NCBI RefSeq assembly: GCF_016735595.1
Contig: NZ_JAERRB010000001.1
Location: forward strand, 310,001 to 374,000
DNA: 64,000 bases
Direction: 5' to 3'
Source: Chryseolinea lacunae
Lineage (GTDB): Bacteria > Bacteroidota > Bacteroidia > Cytophagales > Cyclobacteriaceae
The notes under the pieces: generated by a model
Told to the model about the DNA's origin: nothing
The model's input: the letters and a program-made list of their open reading frames with translations, nothing else
Database searches by the model: none
Part shown: positions 60,388 to 64,000 of the stretch, piece after piece
Layout of the letters: the number at the start of each line of letters is the position of its first letter
How positions within the stretch are numbered: the stretch's first letter is position 1
Translations under genes and position numbers: made by a program

Positions 60388-60492
60388 TGGGCTGGCAACA
60401 GCGCCGTTTGTACTTGAATTACCTTCTACTGATACGATTTATTCACATTTTGAATGTTTTCCATCCCTTCGTTGAATATTGGGTATCGCTTT

Positions 60493-61941
60493 TCATGATT
60501 TTGCCTCACTCACCGTCTTCATCCGCTGGTCGTTGCGCCGCATCATGAAGTAATAGACCGGAATGCCCAGCAGGATGATGGCCAGCCCGGGCAGGGTGAA
60601 ACTCGTTTCAAAAATCAGGAGCAGCAACGCCAGGGCGGCAGCGATGATGATGTAGAGGGCGGGCAATACGGGATAGCCAAAGGCTTTGTATGGACGCTCA
60701 ACGCCGGGCATGGTTTTGCGTAGGCGGAAAATTCCGAAGATGGTGAGTGCGTAGAATATCAACACACCGAAGATGACCAGCGCCAGCAGTTCGTTGTATT
60801 TTCCCGTGAGGCATAGCAGCGAAGCCCACACCGCCTGCATCCACAGGCTGTTTGCCGGCACGCCGTGTTCGTTCAATTCGCGGGCGTGCGAAAAGAATAC
60901 GTTGTCTTTTGCCATGGTGTAGTAGACCCGTGCGCCCGACATGATGAGGCCGTTGTTGCAGCCAAAGGTGGAGATCATGATCATGACGGCTATGACAATG
61001 GTGCCCGAAGACCCAAAGATGCGCTCGGCCGCCACCACCCCAATGCGGTCGCTCTTTGCAAACGCGATGTCGTGCAACGGCACCACGGCCAGGTACATTA
61101 CGTTCGCCAGCACATACACCACCGTGACGATGACCGTGCCCAGCAACAGGCTCAACCCAATGTTGCGTTTGGGGTTCTTCACTTCGCCGGCAATGAACGA
61201 GATGTTGTGCCACGAGTCGCACGAAAACAACGATCCCTTCATGGCGATGGCAATGGCCCCGAAGGCGGCAAGGCCCGCCAGGGGAAGTTGACTCACGGCA
61301 TCACCTTCTTTTGTGAGCGACGACAGCGTCCACGCGTTTTGCCAATTGGCTTCCCAGATGCTGGCGTCGGCTCCCCACCAGAAACCAAAGCCAATGAGGG
61401 CAACGAGTGAAATTATTTTGATGAGCGTGAGCGATGTCTGCACAAACACACCGTGACGAACGCCGCGGGTGTTGATGAACGTGAGCAGCAAAATGACGCC
61501 GATGGATAACAGTTGGGATGCCGCAAGGTGAAATGATCCGATGTTGAAAAGAATAGCATCCTCTCCCACCCCCGGGATGAGGTAGGACGTGAACTTGGCA
61601 AAGGCCACACCCACGGCCGCGATGGTGCCGGTTTGAATGATGGTGAAAAATGTCCAGCCGTAAAGAAACCCCATCAGTGGACTATAGGCCTCGCGCAGGT
61701 AAACATACATGCCACCTGCCTTTGGAAACATGGCCGAAAGCTCGCCATAGCTCACGGCGGCTATGATGGTGACCACGCCCGCCAGCACCCACATGCCCAA
61801 CAGCAGGCCGGCACCGCCAACGCTGCGCGCAATTTCTGAGCTCACGATAAAGATTCCCGATCCGATCATCGACCCCGCCACAATCATGGTTGCATCGAGC
61901 AACCCCACGTTTCGCTTGAATTCGCGCTGCGCTTCCGCCAT
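60493..61941 (-). CDS. APC-superfamily amino-acid permease
   Basis: The 482-residue protein has about 12 transmembrane helices and the APC motif GSMIGSGIFIVSSEIA in helix 1, with FFSHARELNEHGVP in the loop typical of the LAT/serine-threonine exchanger branch. It lies 138 bp upstream of the hydroxyproline operon on the same strand and so is likely involved in amino-acid import, perhaps proline or hydroxyproline. That substrate is inferred from position only. The 294 bp to the divergent aminopeptidase hold a weak -7 candidate (TATCTTTC, minus strand, 61976-61983). Confidence 0.9.
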   Translation of the reverse strand: MAEAQREFKRNVGLLDATMIVAGSMIGSGIFIVSSEIARSVGGAGLLLGMWVLAGVVTIIAAVSYGELSAMFPKAGGMYVYLREAYSPLMGFLYGWTFFTIIQTGTIAAVGVAFAKFTSYLIPGVGEDAILFNIGSFHLAASQLLSIGVILLLTFINTRGVRHGVFVQTSLTLIKIISLVALIGFGFWWGADASIWEANWQNAWTLSSLTKEGDAVSQLPLAGLAAFGAIAIAMKGSLFSCDSWHNISFIAGEVKNPKRNIGLSLLLGTVIVTVVYVLANVMYLAVVPLHDIAFAKSDRIGVVAAERIFGSSGTIVIAVMIMISTFGCNNGLIMSGARVYYTMAKDNVFFSHARELNEHGVPANSLWMQAVWASLLCLTGKYNELLALVIFGVLIFYALTIFGIFRLRKTMPGVERPYKAFGYPVLPALYIIIAAALALLLLIFETSFTLPGLAIILLGIPVYYFMMRRNDQRMKTVSEAKS

Positions 61942-62157
61942 ACTGTTTTTTACGTTCAGGTTAGAATACTACTTTGAAAGATACGTCCCAAACCCATTGG
62001 GGCCCGTGTAAAAATTAGCCTTACCTGATACGATTTTCACCACTTGAAAATACCTGTCCGACCCAACCCCGCACGTAAACGTTTGAAGAAAAATGGGTTA
62101 TCCACAAACGGCCAAAAGAAGACCCAACCGGCTCCGCTTTTCCGGACGGTTTTGAGA

Positions 62158-62189
62158 TTTGATCTTGTGCCCGAAAGATTTTAGGTTTA
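62158..62189 (+). promoter_or_regulatory. Candidate Bacteroidota promoter of the Xaa-Pro aminopeptidase gene
   Basis: TTTG (62158-62161) is followed after 20 bp by TAGGTTTA (62182-62189). This fits the -33/-7 pattern TTTG-N19-21-TAnnTTTG with one mismatch at the last base. The ATG lies 47 bp downstream. Confidence 0.5.
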
Positions 62190-62235
62190 TCCGGGCATAG
62201 TCTTCCGGGACGGCCTTTTCACAAACTTTTTCACC

Positions 62236-63633
62236 ATGCATACTCCCGCATTTTCGTCCGAAGTATATACCCGCCGCCGCGACGTGCTGAAACGCAACGT
62301 GGCATCCGGCATCATCATCTTGCCCGGCAACAACCTGTCGCCCATGAACTATGCCGACAACACCTACGCCTTCCGGCAGGACAGTTCATTTCTGTATTAC
62401 TTCGGCCTGGATGTGGAAGGCCTGGTGAGCATCATCGACGTTGACAACGACCGCGAGATCCTGTTTGGCAACAACGCCACCGTAGACGACCTGGTGTGGA
62501 CGGGGCCCAAACCCACCGTGCAAGAACTGGCTCACCTTGTGGGCGTGCGCGATGCACAACCGCTGCGCGCACTGGCCTCGTTTCTTCAAAACGCAACCGC
62601 AAGAAAACAAACCATCCATTGGCTCGCACCATACCGCCCCGACATTGCCATCGCACTTTCCGAATGGCTAACGTTGCCCCTGCAGGCCATTCAAAAAGAT
62701 TCGTCGCGTGTGTTGGTGCAGGCCATCATGAACCAGCGCATTCAAAAGAGCGACGAAGAAATCGCGGAGCTTGAAAAGGCTGTGGACGTGAGTGTGGACA
62801 TGCACGTGGCGGCCATTCAATCCGTTCGTGCCGGCATGTTTGAATATGAACTGGTGAGTTGTGTGGAAGCTGTGGCCACGGCGCACTATTGTCGCACGGC
62901 CTATCCGTCGATCATTACCACCAACGGGCAAACGCTGCACAATCACTATTATGGAAACTCGCTGGAAGAAGGACGCATGGTGCTTTGCGACAGCGGCGCC
63001 GAACTTCCCTCGGGCTATTGCGGCGACCTGACGCGGACATTCCCCATTGGAAAACGCTTCACCACAAAACAAAAAGAAGTCTACCAAATCGTGCTCAACG
63101 CATTGCTCACTGCCGAAAGTCTATTGAAGCCGGGAGCGCTTTTTAAAGACATTCACCTCACCGCGTGTCGCGAATTGACCAGAGGCCTTCAGCAACTCGG
63201 GCTTATGAAGGGCGACGTGGAAGCATCGGTGCATGCAGGCGCGCATGCATTGTTCTTTCAATGTGGTCTTGGTCACCTCATCGGGCTCGACGTTCACGAC
63301 ATGGAAAACCTGGGCGAAGACCTGATCGGCTATGATGATGAAGTGGTGCGCAATCCACAGTTTGGCATCAAGAGCCTTCGCCTGGGGAAACGATTGAAAG
63401 AAGGCTTCACCGTTACCGTTGAGCCGGGGTTGTATTTCATTCCCGAACTGATGGAGATGTGGAAGCAGGAAAAAAAACTTGACGCGTTCATTAACTACAA
63501 CGCCCTGGATGAGTATAAATCATTCGGTGGTATCCGTATTGAAGACAACTGCCTGGTGACAGCAAGTGGCTCCCGGATTTTAGGCAAACCACTTGCCAAG
63601 ACAATCGACGAGATTGAAGCTTTGAGAGGCTGA
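62236..63633 (+). CDS. Xaa-Pro aminopeptidase (M24B)
   Basis: The 465-residue protein has the AMP_N domain (about 10-150, MNYADNTYAFRQDSSFLYYFGL) and the pita-bread catalytic domain. The five metal ligands can be placed: D252 in LCDSGAE, D264 in CGDLTRTF, H347 in GLGHLIGLDVHD, E396 in VEPGLY and E436 in RIEDNC. It removes an N-terminal residue that precedes proline from peptides, in the cytoplasm (no signal peptide). Next to an operon for hydroxyproline catabolism it is a fitting last step for collagen-like or HRGP peptides. It is divergent from the amino-acid permease and convergent with the POT transporter. Confidence 0.94.
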   Translation: MHTPAFSSEVYTRRRDVLKRNVASGIIILPGNNLSPMNYADNTYAFRQDSSFLYYFGLDVEGLVSIIDVDNDREILFGNNATVDDLVWTGPKPTVQELAHLVGVRDAQPLRALASFLQNATARKQTIHWLAPYRPDIAIALSEWLTLPLQAIQKDSSRVLVQAIMNQRIQKSDEEIAELEKAVDVSVDMHVAAIQSVRAGMFEYELVSCVEAVATAHYCRTAYPSIITTNGQTLHNHYYGNSLEEGRMVLCDSGAELPSGYCGDLTRTFPIGKRFTTKQKEVYQIVLNALLTAESLLKPGALFKDIHLTACRELTRGLQQLGLMKGDVEASVHAGAHALFFQCGLGHLIGLDVHDMENLGEDLIGYDDEVVRNPQFGIKSLRLGKRLKEGFTVTVEPGLYFIPELMEMWKQEKKLDAFINYNALDEYKSFGGIRIEDNCLVTASGSRILGKPLAKTIDEIEALRG

Positions 63634-63669
63634 CACTGGGACTTTGTTCTTTACTTGCAGCCAGGCAAT

Positions 63670-64000
63670 CTATGCCTTGGCAGCAATCACGCTGTTTGTA
63701 AATCTTAGTCGCTTGCTCAGCACCAGCATTACGATACCCGCCAGGCCCACGCCGATGGCAATGCCCAAAAATAATTCTACCATGGCACCGGGGTTCCGCA
63801 AGATCCTTTCATTGCTCATGTTGCTGGTGAGCAATCCGGCCAGCAAGTTGCCGAGCGATAGCGACAGAAACCAAACGCCCATGAGCTGTGCTGCAAATTT
63901 TTGAGGGGCCAGTTTCTTGACGGCGCTTAGTCCAACGGGATATAAACAGATCTCGCCGAAGGTGTGCAGCATGTAGGTGAAAATAAGCCACAGCGGCAAA
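63670..64000 (-). CDS. POT/PTR-family peptide transporter, C-terminal fragment (cut by window edge)
   Basis: The visible 110 residues (the start lies beyond 64000) show the C-terminal part of a proton-dependent oligopeptide transporter: TYMLHTFGEICLYPVGLSAVKKLAP, then GVWFLSLSLGNLLAG and a final helix IGVGLAGIVMLVLS before the charged tail. POT proteins take up di- and tripeptides with protons. Facing the Xaa-Pro aminopeptidase gene tail to tail, it would supply proline-containing dipeptides. Only the family is certain. Confidence 0.88.
   Translation of the reverse strand, partial: LPLWLIFTYMLHTFGEICLYPVGLSAVKKLAPQKFAAQLMGVWFLSLSLGNLLAGLLTSNMSNERILRNPGAMVELFLGIAIGVGLAGIVMLVLSKRLRFTNSVIAAKA

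Overview
The window looks like a chromosomal segment of a free-living Bacteroidota, most likely a Cytophagales relative (Chryseolinea/Ohtaekwangia-like; this placement is an inference without a marker gene). Signs are a PorP/SprF-type type IX secretion (T9SS) protein, two proteins with T9SS C-terminal sorting domains, a SusC/SusD pair, a hybrid two-component regulator, orphan FtsX-type permeases, and several upstream matches to the Bacteroidota -7 promoter box TAnnTTTG.

Layout. (1) 1-18 kb: a PorP/SprF gene, then on the minus strand a polysaccharide-utilization locus read from the right: hybrid two-component regulator (13.8-17.9 kb), SusC, SusD, a VCBS/ASPIC-UnbV lipoprotein, a GH30-like lipoprotein hydrolase and a GH2 beta-galactosidase-like enzyme, closed by a bidirectional terminator at 0.96 kb. 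A strong hairpin lies between susD and the VCBS gene. (2) 18-33 kb: a mixed housekeeping/accessory stretch with two FtsX-type permeases, a PI-PLC-like secreted protein, a FadL-like porin, an ArsR/SRPBCC pair with a perfect 16-bp inverted repeat in its promoter, an agmatine-deiminase-like lipoprotein, a Crp/Fnr regulator next to an alpha/beta hydrolase, a secreted DUF1028 protein, and a DUF2306 membrane protein overlapping a small anchored protein. (3) 33-42 kb: a 23-bp-period array of imperfect palindromes, a 1616-residue FN3/malectin/SGNH T9SS cargo, a compact DUF6934 plus 66-aa cassette, and a T9SS cargo with a discoidin-like domain and an HEGIH zinc motif. (4) 42-64 kb: a GH97 remnant, GH51 arabinofuranosidase, an AraC regulator, DUF885 zinc peptidase, two DUF1680 (GH127/GH146) enzymes, an S9 peptidase, four enzymes that together form a trans-4-hydroxy-L-proline to 2-oxoglutarate pathway, an APC amino-acid permease, an Xaa-Pro aminopeptidase and a POT peptide transporter cut by the right edge.

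How the genes fit together. The strongest system-level reading is a locus for using plant hydroxyproline-rich glycoproteins (extensins and arabinogalactan proteins). GH127, GH51, GH30 and GH2 families can strip arabinose and galactose; proline-directed peptidases and peptide/amino-acid transporters would handle the protein; the epimerase, FAD dehydrogenase, DHDPS-family deaminase and ketoglutarate-semialdehyde dehydrogenase would burn the released hydroxyproline. The gene content is read directly from the sequence; the substrate is an inference.

No rRNA, tRNA, CRISPR array, insertion sequence or phage gene was recognised.
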